Shown: positions 23,873-34,500 of the stretch, piece by piece
Position numbering within the stretch: the first letter of the stretch is position 1
How the letters are laid out: each line of letters opens with the position of its first letter
Assembly (NCBI RefSeq): GCF_014696675.1
Contig: NZ_JACJQN010000030.1
Location: 1-43,311, forward strand
Direction: 5' to 3'
DNA from: Phormidium tenue FACHB-1052
GTDB taxonomy: Bacteria > Cyanobacteriota > Cyanobacteriia > Phormidesmidales > Phormidesmidaceae
DNA length: 43,311 nucleotides
Position numbers and translations under genes: made by a program
Notes under the pieces: generated by a model
Seen by the model: only the letters and a program-made list of their open reading frames with translations
Told to the model about the DNA's origin: nothing
Databases searched by the model: none

Positions 23873-24411
23873 GTGCCGAAGCAAAATCGCCACGACCAGG
23901 CGGAAATTTGGTCGGCGGATCAGTTTGAGCAGGTGATGGGGGAGTTACCCCGAAGATGCGATCGCTCTTTTCGATCTGCTACTACACCGGCTGCCGGGTG
24001 AGCGAGGCGAGGCAACTGCGGGCCGAGGATGTGGTGGGGAATACCCTGGTGCTGCGCAAGGCAACGACGAAAACAAAGCGGACGCGAGCGGTGCCGATTC
24101 ATCCGAAGCTGAGGGCAGTGTTGCAGGAGGCGGAGTTACCGAGCCGAGGGTACCTGTTTCCGGGACGGAGTGGGCAGGGGCCGATTACGCGGCAAGCCTG
24201 CGATTTGGCGCTACGGAAGGCGTGCGACCGCCTAGGTCTGCGCGGCTACAGCACCCATAGTAACCGGCGCACTTGGGCGACTCGGCTGGACAAGGCGGGG
24301 GTAAGGCTGAAGGCGATTCAAGACCTAGGCGGCTGGTCGTCGATGGCGGCGCTGCAGCGGTATCTCGATGTGTCGGAGGAGGAGAAGGTGGATGCGATCG
24401 CGCAGCTGTAG
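23873..24411 (+). pseudogene. Small plasmid tyrosine recombinase, frameshifted in a C4 run
   Basis: About 179 residues when one C is added to the run at 23948-23951. The N-terminus (MPKQNRHDQAEIWSADQFEQ, from GTG 23873) then continues as VMGELPPKMRSLFSICYYTG. Without the repair, the longest intact frame starts at 23956 and lacks the first 30 residues. Catalytic residues are present: R in GCRVSEAR, K in TTKTKR, HSNRR (H-x-x-R), W in GGWSS in place of the second His, and Y in QRYLDV. It is a paralogue of the recombinase at 42768-106, sharing size, the YLFPGR motif and the C-terminal layout. The GC-rich coding, unlike the AT-rich DNA on either side, fits backbone origin. Confidence 0.75.
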
Positions 24412-24578
24412 AGCACTGGCTGGGCTTTGACCTACTTCGGCTAGTGAGCATTGCTGAGCTGGCCCCGGCGAAACTGCTTGGCCTAGTCTCCTTGCGATCG
24501 CCCCCACCAGCGACGGCACCATGGGCTCACAGCCGACACAACAGAAGTCTAGCTAGAAAGAGATCACATGGAAATTCT

Positions 24579-24669
24579 GGCGTTGCTGAAGTGAGGGATG
24601 AACGGATCTATGAAACCCTATCGGGGCTAAGCTTTCGAAAATAGATTCATCCCAGAAATCAGCAACGCC
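24579..24669. mobile_element. 91-bp MITE-like element with 24-bp terminal inverted repeats
   Basis: The left end 24579-24602 (GGCGTTGCTGA, then GGGATGAA) and the right end 24646-24669 match at 20 of 24 positions in inverted orientation. The ends resemble those of cyanobacterial IS5-type elements as I remember them. The 43-base centre cannot encode a transposase. No clear target duplication is seen. Confidence 0.55.
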
Positions 24670-24713
24670 GCTTAGTCTCCTAAATAAAACCGTACGGTAT
24701 ACAGTGAATATCA

Positions 24714-24765
24714 TTAACTTCAGTTCTGGTTAAGGACGCTTCGGCTTAACCAGAACTGAAGTTAA
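24714..24765. terminator. 21-bp-stem hairpin, terminator of the hydrolase gene
   Basis: Arms 24714-24734 and 24745-24765 pair perfectly around ten bases (GACGCTTCGG). It begins 9 bases past the stop of the minus-strand hydrolase gene and faces the small recombinase from the other side, so it may stop transcription both ways. Confidence 0.7.
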
Positions 24766-24773
24766 ATATGGCA

Positions 24774-26834
24774 TCAGGTTCCTTCGATGCGCTGGATCAA
24801 TTCCTTTTTCGCTGCTTGCAGGTTTTTCCCTTGAATATCGACACTGTAGCGCAGAGGCGAAAGGATAACCTGAATCCCACATTCCTGACATTTTTGGTCG
24901 AAGACCGCGATTGTCGTCTGAGAATTCGTGATTGGGGAAGACTTAGAATCACACCATTCCAGCATTGGCTTAAAGCCAATAAAAGCAAGCTGATAAATCA
25001 GATCTTTGCTGAACGGAGCATGAAAATAGCCGCCGTGAACATCTCTGCCTTTCAGAAAATCAAACAGTAGCCCAGCATAATCAAAGAAATTTAGCGATCG
25101 TTGTTTCGGATTTTTGCCAATCATACCGACCGCCCGACTTAGAATGCCAACGACTTTGAGATCGAACTTTTTTATCTGCTTAACAAAGTTTTTAGCGTAA
25201 TTTTTGTTTGCCGATTTGCGTTCTGAAACGAATGCGTAAAAGGCTGGATTGTTACTCGTTTCAACATAATCGGTGCAATCAAAAAAGGTGAACAGATCAG
25301 CGATCGTAAAATCATCTACATCGGCATTTAGTCCTCTCTCTTCAGCCAGCTGGGCTAACGAACCGGGGGTTCCTCCGCCTAAGTTGGTGGTGAAGAGAAG
25401 ATGTAGCGCTGTATCCTTGGAATTGCCTGTTGAACCTTGAGCGTTGACGGTACCAAACAAGTTGTCGCCGTTAGTATGGCAGTACCGTTGCAGATTTTGT
25501 AGGTTGATAATCCCAAATCTCCCGGGGATAATACTGGCATTTCCCAAGCGATATCCGCTCTCTCGCGTGTTTGACGGATAGGAAAAATAGTTTGCCGTAG
25601 TTGAAGCCAATCGCAAGGCTAAGTCTCCCTCGTTGCTAAACAAATAGGCTTCATCGAAACGTCGTAACGACGACGCTAAATAATTGGACCGACTGGCAGC
25701 GAGCGCCAACACGGGAATATCTGGTGAGGCGAGCACCAACCGACTTAAACAAAAAATCTTCCCAATCTTGGAGGATGGTTCCTTGTTGACCGCAGCGGGA
25801 TCGAATACATCCGAAAGAATGCGAATCACATTTGTCACCACAAATGCTCCCATGCTATGTGCTAGAAAACTAAGTTTAATTGGCTTCAGGCGATCGTTTC
25901 GGCTCGTTTCGTCGGGATATTCCTTTTCGGCTTGCGTTTGCAATTCTAAATCCAGTAAACGCAAAAATTCAATTAGATCAGGAACACCAAAATTAGTGGC
26001 TCGAAATGCATCTCGGAAATAAACAATGACTCGTAAGACCACGAGAGAGAAAATTATTGCAACTAGGAATACGGATAATAACAGTGCAAGAGCAATAAAA
26101 AGATCGATCGTTTGGCTCAAAATTCTAACGAGCAACACAATCCACAAGATGGTAAGCCCAGTACCAACACCAGCTACAATTCTCGGCAGAATAGGCAATG
26201 CTTTAATCGCCATTCTAAGCTGCTGTAAACTGAATCTAACGCTTTCAGATGACCAGCGATAGCCAACAAAAACGAGATTCTCCCTATCCTTGAGAATTGC
26301 CTCCTGATTAACATACTTGTAGATTTGCTTGTACCACCTACGTACACCTGTTTGTTCGGTACTATAGCCGTGAATGGCGATCATTAATTCTGGAGGTATG
26401 TCCAAGTTTTTCCGGCGCTCATGTAAATCGTCTGCGATCTGTTTAATAGCTAGATTTAAGTTTGCAGTTCGCTCTTCAATTGTCTGTTCGCGGATGGGAA
26501 GTTTCAGCGAATTGCCTGTCGTGAACTGCTGGAGTACTGAAGCTATTACTGAAGCTTCTAGAGCAGGCGTTCGATCAACAACTATATCCGCTTCTCCATC
26601 TTCAGTGTTGAAAGGAGCGGTGCTGAAGACAAAATAGCCAGATGTATTAGCTGATGACGACTGATAATTTGCCTGATTATTACTTAGAAAATCTACAAAT
26701 TTTGTAACCTGATCGATATCAACAGCAGTTACCTCATTATCAATGGGGGTAACCAACCTTTTTTGGTCCTCTTCTGAGAGTGTGATTTTCTCGGCAAAAA
26801 TAAACTTTTGAATACTGAGCAATACCGTTTTCAT
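24774..26834 (-). CDS. Membrane-embedded alpha/beta hydrolase (DUF900-like)
   Basis: A 686-residue protein. Residues 149-160 (ELMIAIHGYSTE) give the strand and the His-Gly oxyanion motif. LSFLAHSMGAF (321-331) is the nucleophile elbow with S327. Between them lie two membrane helices (about 219-240 and 244-272), an unusual insertion that puts the active site at the membrane. The N-terminal 140 residues and the long C-terminal part (about 430-686) are not recognised; the latter has cysteines in CQECGIQV. AAGGGG lies 9 bases before the ATG. Lipid or ester hydrolysis is expected; the third catalytic residue was not identified. It stands alone on this strand, with its own terminator. Confidence 0.7.
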   Translation of the reverse strand: MKTVLLSIQKFIFAEKITLSEEDQKRLVTPIDNEVTAVDIDQVTKFVDFLSNNQANYQSSSANTSGYFVFSTAPFNTEDGEADIVVDRTPALEASVIASVLQQFTTGNSLKLPIREQTIEERTANLNLAIKQIADDLHERRKNLDIPPELMIAIHGYSTEQTGVRRWYKQIYKYVNQEAILKDRENLVFVGYRWSSESVRFSLQQLRMAIKALPILPRIVAGVGTGLTILWIVLLVRILSQTIDLFIALALLLSVFLVAIIFSLVVLRVIVYFRDAFRATNFGVPDLIEFLRLLDLELQTQAEKEYPDETSRNDRLKPIKLSFLAHSMGAFVVTNVIRILSDVFDPAAVNKEPSSKIGKIFCLSRLVLASPDIPVLALAASRSNYLASSLRRFDEAYLFSNEGDLALRLASTTANYFSYPSNTRESGYRLGNASIIPGRFGIINLQNLQRYCHTNGDNLFGTVNAQGSTGNSKDTALHLLFTTNLGGGTPGSLAQLAEERGLNADVDDFTIADLFTFFDCTDYVETSNNPAFYAFVSERKSANKNYAKNFVKQIKKFDLKVVGILSRAVGMIGKNPKQRSLNFFDYAGLLFDFLKGRDVHGGYFHAPFSKDLIYQLAFIGFKPMLEWCDSKSSPITNSQTTIAVFDQKCQECGIQVILSPLRYSVDIQGKNLQAAKKELIQRIEGT

Positions 26835-27817
26835 TGTAAAAACCCCTTAGAACGTTTCATTCAACCCTTGACAAAGCCATCACTAAAACGTAATCTGCAC
26901 AAAACCTAATTGGCGCTTTGCACTGTAGCTCGATTGCAAAGCGAAACGTACTCATTGTCGCCTGATTTAGGACAAGAGTCGCTAAGATAAACATTTAATT
27001 CGGTATTGCGTAAAAGGGTATGATTGGCGAGAACCTTTGACGTCCACGTTTAATTAGCTTGTTACTAACTCTACAGAGTAGAGTTAGTTGAGGGCGATTG
27101 TTTCTCCCAAAAGGCAGCAACCTAACCATTTAGTTGGAGCGGGCTATTGAAATCTGTTGACTTTTTAGCAAAAGTTTCCTATAGCTGCTCAACTAAACCG
27201 TTAGCCCGCCTGCGATCAACAACCCGTTTCCTAAAATATCGACCTTGCATAGGATAAATGACACTGCTAGGAGGTAGCTGAAGTGTCTATCGATCAAACT
27301 AAGTGCTCAAGGGCCTTAACCTGCTGAAGGCTTGTGGGTTGAGTAGTTGTCTGCGGGCGCGGATAGCGGATCTGGCTTACGCCACATCTATACTCACAAA
27401 AGGCCTGACTGAGCTGAAAGGTAATTGTCTAGCACAGTGTTGAACAAATTTTGGAACTTTTTACGGAAGATCTGTCGAGAGAACTTGAGATGATTGCAGT
27501 AAAGTGCTCCAAACTTTGTGATCAAATATCCTCGAAGCTCTTCGTAGTCGAGGAGTCTACGCCATAATCGTTATCCAGTGCATGCTTGGCGAGCTCATAG
27601 TCTTTAGGGGCACAAGCCCACAGTGGGCGAGAGCGATTGCCCCAATAAGGAGGAGCACCGATTTAAGATTCATTTAGCGAGTCAGATTTAAACGCATAGC
27701 CGCCCCTAGCAAATAAGCGCTATTTCTATAAGTCAGTCATTCTCAGCCTTTAACTCAGCAAGTAGGAAGCTTTGATGAAAATGTCTCAAAGTTTCGCTAT
27801 CGGCAAAAGGAATAATT
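26835..27817. other. Intergenic region with hairpins, no gene seen
   Basis: Nothing convincing is encoded in these 983 bases. CGCTTTGC (26914-26921) pairs with GCAAAGCG (26936-26943). ACTAACTCTAC (27064-27074) pairs perfectly with GTAGAGTTAGT (27078-27088) around AGA. GCGGGCTA near 27139 matches TAGCCCGC near 27212. These may be regulatory sites or ends of decayed mobile elements. A ribosome site (AAAGGA) precedes the lysozyme ATG. Confidence 0.4.
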
Positions 27818-29107
27818 ATGGCTTTGAATCCTAGTCAAGATTGTCTAGATCTTATTAAAGAGTCAGAAGGTTTACACCGAAAACTTCCTAACGGAAATAT
27901 TGAGGGATATATTGATCCAGTTGGAGTGCCGACAATCGGTTATGGTTCAATTCTTCATATTGATGAGGGCAGAGCCGTTAAAAAGGATGATGTCATCACT
28001 GAAGCTGATGCTAAACGGTGGTTAAAGGTAGAAGTAGATGAGAAAGCAAATGCAGTCAATACCCTATGCAAAGTCGATCTGACTCAAGGAATGTTTGATG
28101 CTCTGGTTTCATTTGCATATAACGTTGGAACTGGAAGTAAGGGCTTAAAGGACTCAACACTTCTTAAAAAATTGAATAGCAAAGACTACGAGGGTGCAGC
28201 ACGCGAGTTCGACCGCTGGATTTACGGAGCTGGCAAAGTTCTTCCAGGACTAGTCATTCGCCGAAACAAAGAAGAATCTCTGTTTCGACGCGATGGCTTT
28301 CCTGGCACTAGTGCTTCCATATCAGACACTGTGTTTCCAGGCGCACCCTGGCAGGAGCCAAAACTCCCTCTAAAAATTGCCCGCATTCTGAAGGCCGGAA
28401 ATTTTGGTGAAGACTGCTTCATTTTGAATTGTGCATTAGCAAAACTTGGATATCTTGCAGATGGGATTCAGCCTGGTGACTACACTGCAGTTACTAAAGA
28501 GGCTGTTGAGTGGTTTCAAGGTAACAATGACCTTGAAGTCGATGGGGAGTTTGGCCCGAACACAAAGGCAATTTTGACAACTGCATTAACTAATGTCGCA
28601 AGACGTGTGCCTCCTCCAATGTTAGATCGGGTCTATTGTCGTCTGGGCCGTACTGGTAGAACGGCTTATAGTGGTCTTGAAAAACTACTGCTAGAGTTTG
28701 TGGACCCAAAGGGAAGAGTGCTCGCAACACTTGACACGATCGCAGGTGCACCTAGCAAGCAAAACTTTAGAATTCCTGAAGATCCAGCTAGCTTTCCAGG
28801 AAACTTGGAACCTATTCCTCAAGCGCGGTACACTATTGGTGATATTCAATGGGCAGGTGGCAAAGATAACTACAAGGCTGAACATGCTCATCCCACAGGT
28901 GGAATCGGTCCCGTCTTTGTTCCTTTAATCAAAACCCAACCAGATGATCGTGATGCTTTTGGCTTCCATGTTGACTGGAATAGGAGTAGCTCGCCGGGTA
29001 GTGCAGGCTGTGTTTGTGTAGGCGACATGCCTGATTTGAAGAAACTAATCTCTCTATTGCGCTTATACGATCCTCGTGATCTATTTGTAGATTGGGAAAT
29101 CCGCTGA
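27818..29107 (+). CDS. Lysozyme (GH24) / peptidoglycan-binding / L,D-transpeptidase-like fusion
   Basis: A 429-residue wall enzyme. Residues 5-165 are a phage-type GH24 lysozyme: catalytic E17 in IKESEGLH, then YIDPVGVPTIGYG with D33 and T39. Residues about 186-258 are a PG_binding_1-type repeat (LGYLADGIQPGD, VDGEFGPNTKAI). Residues about 265-429 end in GFHVDW...GSAGCVCVGD, the H-x(10)-S-x-G-C pattern (H384, S395, C398) of YkuD and Tlde1/DUF2778-type L,D-transpeptidases. There is no Sec signal. No holin or other phage lysis gene is near, so an antibacterial effector or wall-remodelling protein is more likely than phage lysis. AAAGGA lies 6 bases before the ATG. Confidence 0.78.
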   Translation: MALNPSQDCLDLIKESEGLHRKLPNGNIEGYIDPVGVPTIGYGSILHIDEGRAVKKDDVITEADAKRWLKVEVDEKANAVNTLCKVDLTQGMFDALVSFAYNVGTGSKGLKDSTLLKKLNSKDYEGAAREFDRWIYGAGKVLPGLVIRRNKEESLFRRDGFPGTSASISDTVFPGAPWQEPKLPLKIARILKAGNFGEDCFILNCALAKLGYLADGIQPGDYTAVTKEAVEWFQGNNDLEVDGEFGPNTKAILTTALTNVARRVPPPMLDRVYCRLGRTGRTAYSGLEKLLLEFVDPKGRVLATLDTIAGAPSKQNFRIPEDPASFPGNLEPIPQARYTIGDIQWAGGKDNYKAEHAHPTGGIGPVFVPLIKTQPDDRDAFGFHVDWNRSSSPGSAGCVCVGDMPDLKKLISLLRLYDPRDLFVDWEIR

Positions 29108-29123
29108 TTTCATAACTAAAAAT

Positions 29124-29161
29124 CTCTACATTCTGTGAGAAGTATTTCACAGAATGTAGAG
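29124..29161. terminator. Bidirectional terminator between lysozyme and carotenoid oxygenase genes
   Basis: CTCTACATTCTGTGA (29124-29138) pairs perfectly with 29147-29161 around eight bases. CCTTGTTTT follows on the plus strand and AAAA precedes it, i.e. a T run on the minus strand. It lies between two convergent genes (stops at 29107 and 29189). Confidence 0.8.
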
Positions 29162-29188
29162 CCTTGTTTTCGTTTTACAACGCCTCGG

Positions 29189-31534
29189 TCAAATAGTATC
29201 TTCAGGCAATTTTATTTGGTAGTCCTTTTTTTGTAAGCGCTTCATTGCCTTTACTTCTGAAATTTGCTCAACAAAATAACCATAAACAATTTCATCAAAC
29301 AATTTACGAGTAACAAGTTTTGCTTTTTTTAAGCGAGATTCGTAGTCTTGCTGAACAGATTCTCTGCGTAGTTTTCGGCGAACGTTAATATCTGCATATC
29401 GCTGCTGCTGGCTCTCGCCATGAATGTCTTCCATCCAAGTTGTATGTAGCGTTAGGGCTAGGTTGAGCGGCTGGTGTGCAGACGGAGCGCTCAAGCGGTA
29501 GATAGGCTTATGAAAATCATCGGCATTAAATACCCAAAATTCGTCGCAAGACTCTTTCTCATTACTCGGATTATCAGACAAAACAGTGCAAACAATGAAA
29601 CCATGCCTAGATGAATCTTCTCCATTTAACGGGTCAGAGCTAGGGACGAATTGGGGTGAGGAAGCAAAGTATCCTGATGGAAACTGAAAAGAGTCTGCAA
29701 TTGTCATCGTTTGAGTATCAAGTCGTAATAAGGTCAGAGGTTTATCTTGATCCGGAAGATTCTCAATCGGAAGTACTCTATGCCCTCTTGACTTATATAC
29801 ATCGTAAATTTGCTGCGGAACCAACTCCCAACTAAAGCCCCAAGTAATCCAATAAATATTCTTAACTCGTGTTTCTTTATTGTTTATATCATCACGACAA
29901 AGTTCACTGTGAGTGTAGATTGATGGCGACCAAGTTATTTCTGCATCTCGAATAACTTGAATTGTTTCAATCTCACTGTTGCTGCCGTTAATTACATACT
30001 TCGCTAATGCTCCAAGGTCTGTCGTACCGACCTGCATTCCTTCTAGATCAGAGCGAAAACTAGGTTTTCCTGGAACAGAACTATCGTACCTTGTGATCCA
30101 CTGTGTCACATCCCAACCATTAGGATGACCGACATGAAGTGTGATTTTTCCTTCAGCATTACTGTAATCAGCAGCGAAATGAGAAATTTCATAAGGCAGA
30201 ATAATTTGATTGGCGGGCAGAAACTTAGGCGGCTCGTTTGCTGTGCAGAAATCATACTCTTCTAAATCTGCTCTATCAACGACATATAAAATTCCCTTAG
30301 GCAGAGGCATAATGTCTCGCAGAAACTTTGCGCGAATCCAAGCGCCAAGTGACCAGTATTTTTTAAATATATTTAATTTAAGAAATCCAACAAAAAAAGG
30401 TGAAAAGATTTGCGAGAATTCCATTTTAAATGCAATATCGGCAAAGATGATAAAGCGTTCTGTAATTGCAATTTGATGAAGTGATTGTTCAACAACAACA
30501 GGTTGGTCTTTCTGCGGACCATCTTTGTAAACTAATCGCCAGCGCTTTAAAAGAGGTTCTTCAGGCTTGTTAGCTTCATCATTGCGAGCCTCTTCTTGGT
30601 AATTCGACTCTAAACCCCTATTAGGGAAACGATAGTAGACTAAGTCAGTGAAACGACCGAACTGTTCTTTAACGTTTGCCCTCCCCTTGAGCAATTTATT
30701 GATTTGGTCAAATATCCAATTCACTGGTCTTCGATAGAGCCCGTTGTACCCGGCTGAGTAATTGGTAGTAAAGAATCCTGGTTCTGAAGCTGTCGTACCA
30801 TCAGCTTTGGTAACGTCAGCAACAGGATGAGCAGAGTTGATGTAAACGTCAAATGGATAGCTCCCAGTTAACTTAGCAACAAGGACAGAAACGATTGGCA
30901 AAATGCCTATCCATTGGTCGGTTGAGCCAGTTGGCGCAATCAATTCTAGCGAATTTGGATCAACTTCGTAAGGACGGCCTGCATCAATCGTGACGATTAA
31001 GCGATTGCCTATTCGAAGAAATGCAGTATTGAGTTGATTTCTGCCTCCCAGAAGGAGACTCATACGACTGGGACCTCCATTCCGAAAAGACGCAAAGTAT
31101 GACCATAGCCAATGCCGTTTAGAAAAGGTAGTCTCAGGCTTCCATACCGTATTGTCGCTTGCTCCAGTCATCGCAATATCAGCGTAGTAGCAAGGCGTTT
31201 TTGTAATTCGAGTTTTGAGAATTGCTTTATGATGATTGAAGCCCAAACGATAGATCATGCCATCGCCTGTGTACAGTGGTGTTCCGTCTTCTTGAGGTCG
31301 ATTGTCAGATTGAAACAAAGCACCTACAACAAAATAATAACCACGCAATTCTGTTGGTAGTTCAACGGCATCTCCTTCAGAAGAAATTTCCCAATCTCCC
31401 TGAGCATTCTTAACATATTTGCGAACTGTTAGCGGCAAGTCCGTAATTTCTTTCCGACTTGTCTTAATCACAGATCGGGGTACAAAGTTTTTTCTACAAT
31501 GCTCACCAACAAATCGTGCCTGTCGTTGCTTCAT
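29189..31534 (-). CDS. Carotenoid oxygenase family protein (long form)
   Basis: A 781-residue member of the RPE65/carotenoid cleavage fold, longer than the usual 450-550 because of inserted loops. The N-terminal blade has LYTGDGMIYRLGF. All four iron-binding histidines can be placed: H236 (NSAHPVAD), H353 (SLHQIAITERF), H452 (EISHFAAD) and H697 (LTLHTTWM). The supporting Glu residues could not be assigned. It would cleave a carotenoid, apocarotenoid or related alkene with O2. The ATG overlaps the STAND gene's stop (ATGA) with GGAG 5 bases upstream, so its translation depends on that of the STAND protein. This pairing is unusual. Confidence 0.78.
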   Translation of the reverse strand: MKQRQARFVGEHCRKNFVPRSVIKTSRKEITDLPLTVRKYVKNAQGDWEISSEGDAVELPTELRGYYFVVGALFQSDNRPQEDGTPLYTGDGMIYRLGFNHHKAILKTRITKTPCYYADIAMTGASDNTVWKPETTFSKRHWLWSYFASFRNGGPSRMSLLLGGRNQLNTAFLRIGNRLIVTIDAGRPYEVDPNSLELIAPTGSTDQWIGILPIVSVLVAKLTGSYPFDVYINSAHPVADVTKADGTTASEPGFFTTNYSAGYNGLYRRPVNWIFDQINKLLKGRANVKEQFGRFTDLVYYRFPNRGLESNYQEEARNDEANKPEEPLLKRWRLVYKDGPQKDQPVVVEQSLHQIAITERFIIFADIAFKMEFSQIFSPFFVGFLKLNIFKKYWSLGAWIRAKFLRDIMPLPKGILYVVDRADLEEYDFCTANEPPKFLPANQIILPYEISHFAADYSNAEGKITLHVGHPNGWDVTQWITRYDSSVPGKPSFRSDLEGMQVGTTDLGALAKYVINGSNSEIETIQVIRDAEITWSPSIYTHSELCRDDINNKETRVKNIYWITWGFSWELVPQQIYDVYKSRGHRVLPIENLPDQDKPLTLLRLDTQTMTIADSFQFPSGYFASSPQFVPSSDPLNGEDSSRHGFIVCTVLSDNPSNEKESCDEFWVFNADDFHKPIYRLSAPSAHQPLNLALTLHTTWMEDIHGESQQQRYADINVRRKLRRESVQQDYESRLKKAKLVTRKLFDEIVYGYFVEQISEVKAMKRLQKKDYQIKLPEDTI

Positions 31535-34500
31535 ATTGCTCCAAGTTCTCTCAATGTTGCTTCTTCTGCCAAGGTCAAGCCTGTGACTGCGGTAATTCGC
31601 ATTCCCTCATAGAGACGTTTAGGTTTCAACGTTGCTAAACAGTCTCCAGTTTGCACATCCCAAACCCGGATAGACTCATCTTCACTAGCACTAATCAACT
31701 TTCGACCGTCAGGACTAACCACAACGGTCCAAATCCAATTCGTGTGGCCATTTAAAGTATTTAAGCATTGTCCTGTCTGACTATTCCAAACCTTAATAGA
31801 TTGATCAGAACTGGCACTGGCAACAGTCTGATTATCAGAGAAAAATACAGCTCCCATGACCCAGCTTTGGTGTCCTTGCAATGTTTGCAGACACTCTCCA
31901 GTCTGGACATCCCAAATTTTCAGCGTTTGATCTAAGCTGGCACTAACAAGACGATCACCTTTTGAATTGAAGGAAACCGCTCCCACTCGTGCCCTATGTC
32001 CTGTTAGAGTGGCGTAGCATTTTCCTTTAGAAATATCCCAAAGCTTAATCGTACAGTCGTCACTGCCACTAGCAAGGGTACTACCACCGGGATGAAAGGC
32101 AATTACAGGAATGCGATCGCTATGCCCAGTCAAAGTAGCAAAGCACGTCTTACTCCGCAATCGCCACAGCTTTATTGTTTGGTCAAAGCTGCTACTAGCA
32201 AGAATTTCTCCATCAGGGCTAAATGCAAGGCCCCAGACTTCATCACTATGCCCCTCAAAGACAGCCATGCATTTTTTCTGCTGCCAGTTCCAAACCTTTA
32301 CTATGTTATCCATCCCCCCACTAGCTAGTAATTCCTCACCAACGTGAAAAGCTAGCGATACGATGCTGGTTTTATGCGCTTTCCACTCCTGTAGGCACTG
32401 GTTGTCAGCGCTATTCCAAATTCGTATAGTTTTGTCTTTATGCCCAGTTGCAAAAAATCGACCGTCTAGACTCAATACCAGAGGACGCACCCAATTAGAG
32501 TGTCCAGTTATGGTCGTTAAACAATGACCTGTCTCGACATCCCAGAACGAGATCGTTTGATCTTCGCTGCCTGTTGCAATAGTCTGTCCATCAGGGCTAA
32601 ATGCTGCTCTCCAAATCTGAGTTTTGTGTCCACCCAAAGAGCGTAAGCACTCACCTGTTGTAGCATTCCAAATTTTTGCGGTGCAGTCTGCACTACAGCT
32701 TACAAGCGACTGATTATCCGGATTCCAAGCGATTCCCCAAACCCATCCAGTGTGTCCTTCCAGAACTCTTACACACTGCCAATCAGTTACTCGCCAAATA
32801 CGAACAGTGCAATCGCAGCTTGGACTCGCCAACCATCGTCCATCTGGACTGAAGTTAAGTCCTGTCACCCAATTCGTATGATCAGTAAGCGTCCGGAGGC
32901 AAACTCCGGTTTGAACATTCCAAATTCGGATCGTGTTATCAAAACTACCGCTTGCCAAAAAACTACCACAGGGACTGAAACTAGCCGCCAGAACTCCAGC
33001 GGAATGTCCTTGGAGGAGGGATAAACAAGATCCATCACTAACATTCCATAGGCGGATAGTACAATCGTTGCTAGCACTAGCAATGATTTGACCATCAGGA
33101 CTGAATACAACACCATATACACTGCCACCATGTCCATTCAGAACACATTTGCACGTTCCTTTAGACAAATCCCAAACTCTTAAAGTTCCGTCGTCGCTTG
33201 CACTAGCTAATAGTTCTCCTTCTGGATTAAATGTAATCCACCGTACCCAGTTTGTATGCCCTTGAAGAGTTAAAAGGTGTTGTTTGTCTGCCAAGTTCCA
33301 CACTTGAATTTCGCAATTCGTACTGCTTGTGGCTAACGTCTGACCATTTGGATTGAACTGAATAGAAAGAATGCCACCGAAGGCTTTAGCAAAAGACGAA
33401 TCAATAAATTCAGAATGTGAAAAATTCACATCGTGCAAGTCTGTTTCTTGCAGAAAAGCTTGACGAATAACCAGTTCCGAAAAGTTATATCCTGAGAGAC
33501 TTAAGTTTAGGAAACGGTACAGGTTGAGCAAGTTTCCCGCTGCATAACCGAATTTCAATTCATCTGTGTGTCGAACTGCTTCTACTAAAATATCCAACTG
33601 CTGACGAAGAGCAGTTTCCGTCCTAAAGTATTTCTGTACCTCTTTGATTAGCGGTTCAAGAATTAGTCGAATTTGCGATCCTCTTACAAAATCTTCTGCT
33701 TGAGCTTGAATTAAGGGAACTGAGTTGAATAACGCAACCTCTCCCATCTTAATTTCTTGAAAAATCTGCTCAAGCAATTGATTCGTGATGTATTCCATCA
33801 CTACAGGCTGTTGGGTAAAACAACCTGCTCGCTTCTCAAGCAAAGAACGACGCTGTAAAGAATCAAGTGCTTCCAGTAGCTCTCTTGCCGTTACGGGGGG
33901 GAAAAGTTTTTCGTTTAACTCACTTAGTGAAATCCAATCTCGTTCAACTGCTAGCCAATACATAACCTGCTTTTCTACAACAGTCAGTCGATTAAACTGC
34001 TCGCTCAGTAGTTTCCAAATATCTCCAAAGAAAGGGATTTCTTGTCTTAGCAATTCAGCAACACTGCCGTTAAAAAATTCTTGAAGGGTTGTAGCAATAA
34101 CTTTTAGGGCTAATGGATTGCCACCATAACGTCCAATCAGGGGTTCTAGTTCAGCTCTTGAGCCAGAATATCCTTGAATCTCAAAGACCTTATATCCTTC
34201 TACTTCACTTAAGCCGTTGAGCTGCAATGATCGAACGGGAGCATTAGGTCCTTCTAGCTGAACTACTTCAGCAGGCTTCTCTCGGCTAGTCAGAACAACA
34301 CAACTCTTATGGTGTGTTTCGCCAATGCACTTTAACAATGAGCCATAGTTCTCGTATCCAACTCTATACGCTCCTGCTTGAGTTCTCTCTTGGAAAATTG
34401 TCTCGCAGTTGTCTAGAACTAATAAGCATCGCTGCTGAAGACACTCCAAAAGATTTTTAATTTGTCCATCTAAGGTTCCGGGTAATTTAGCAATTGGAGT

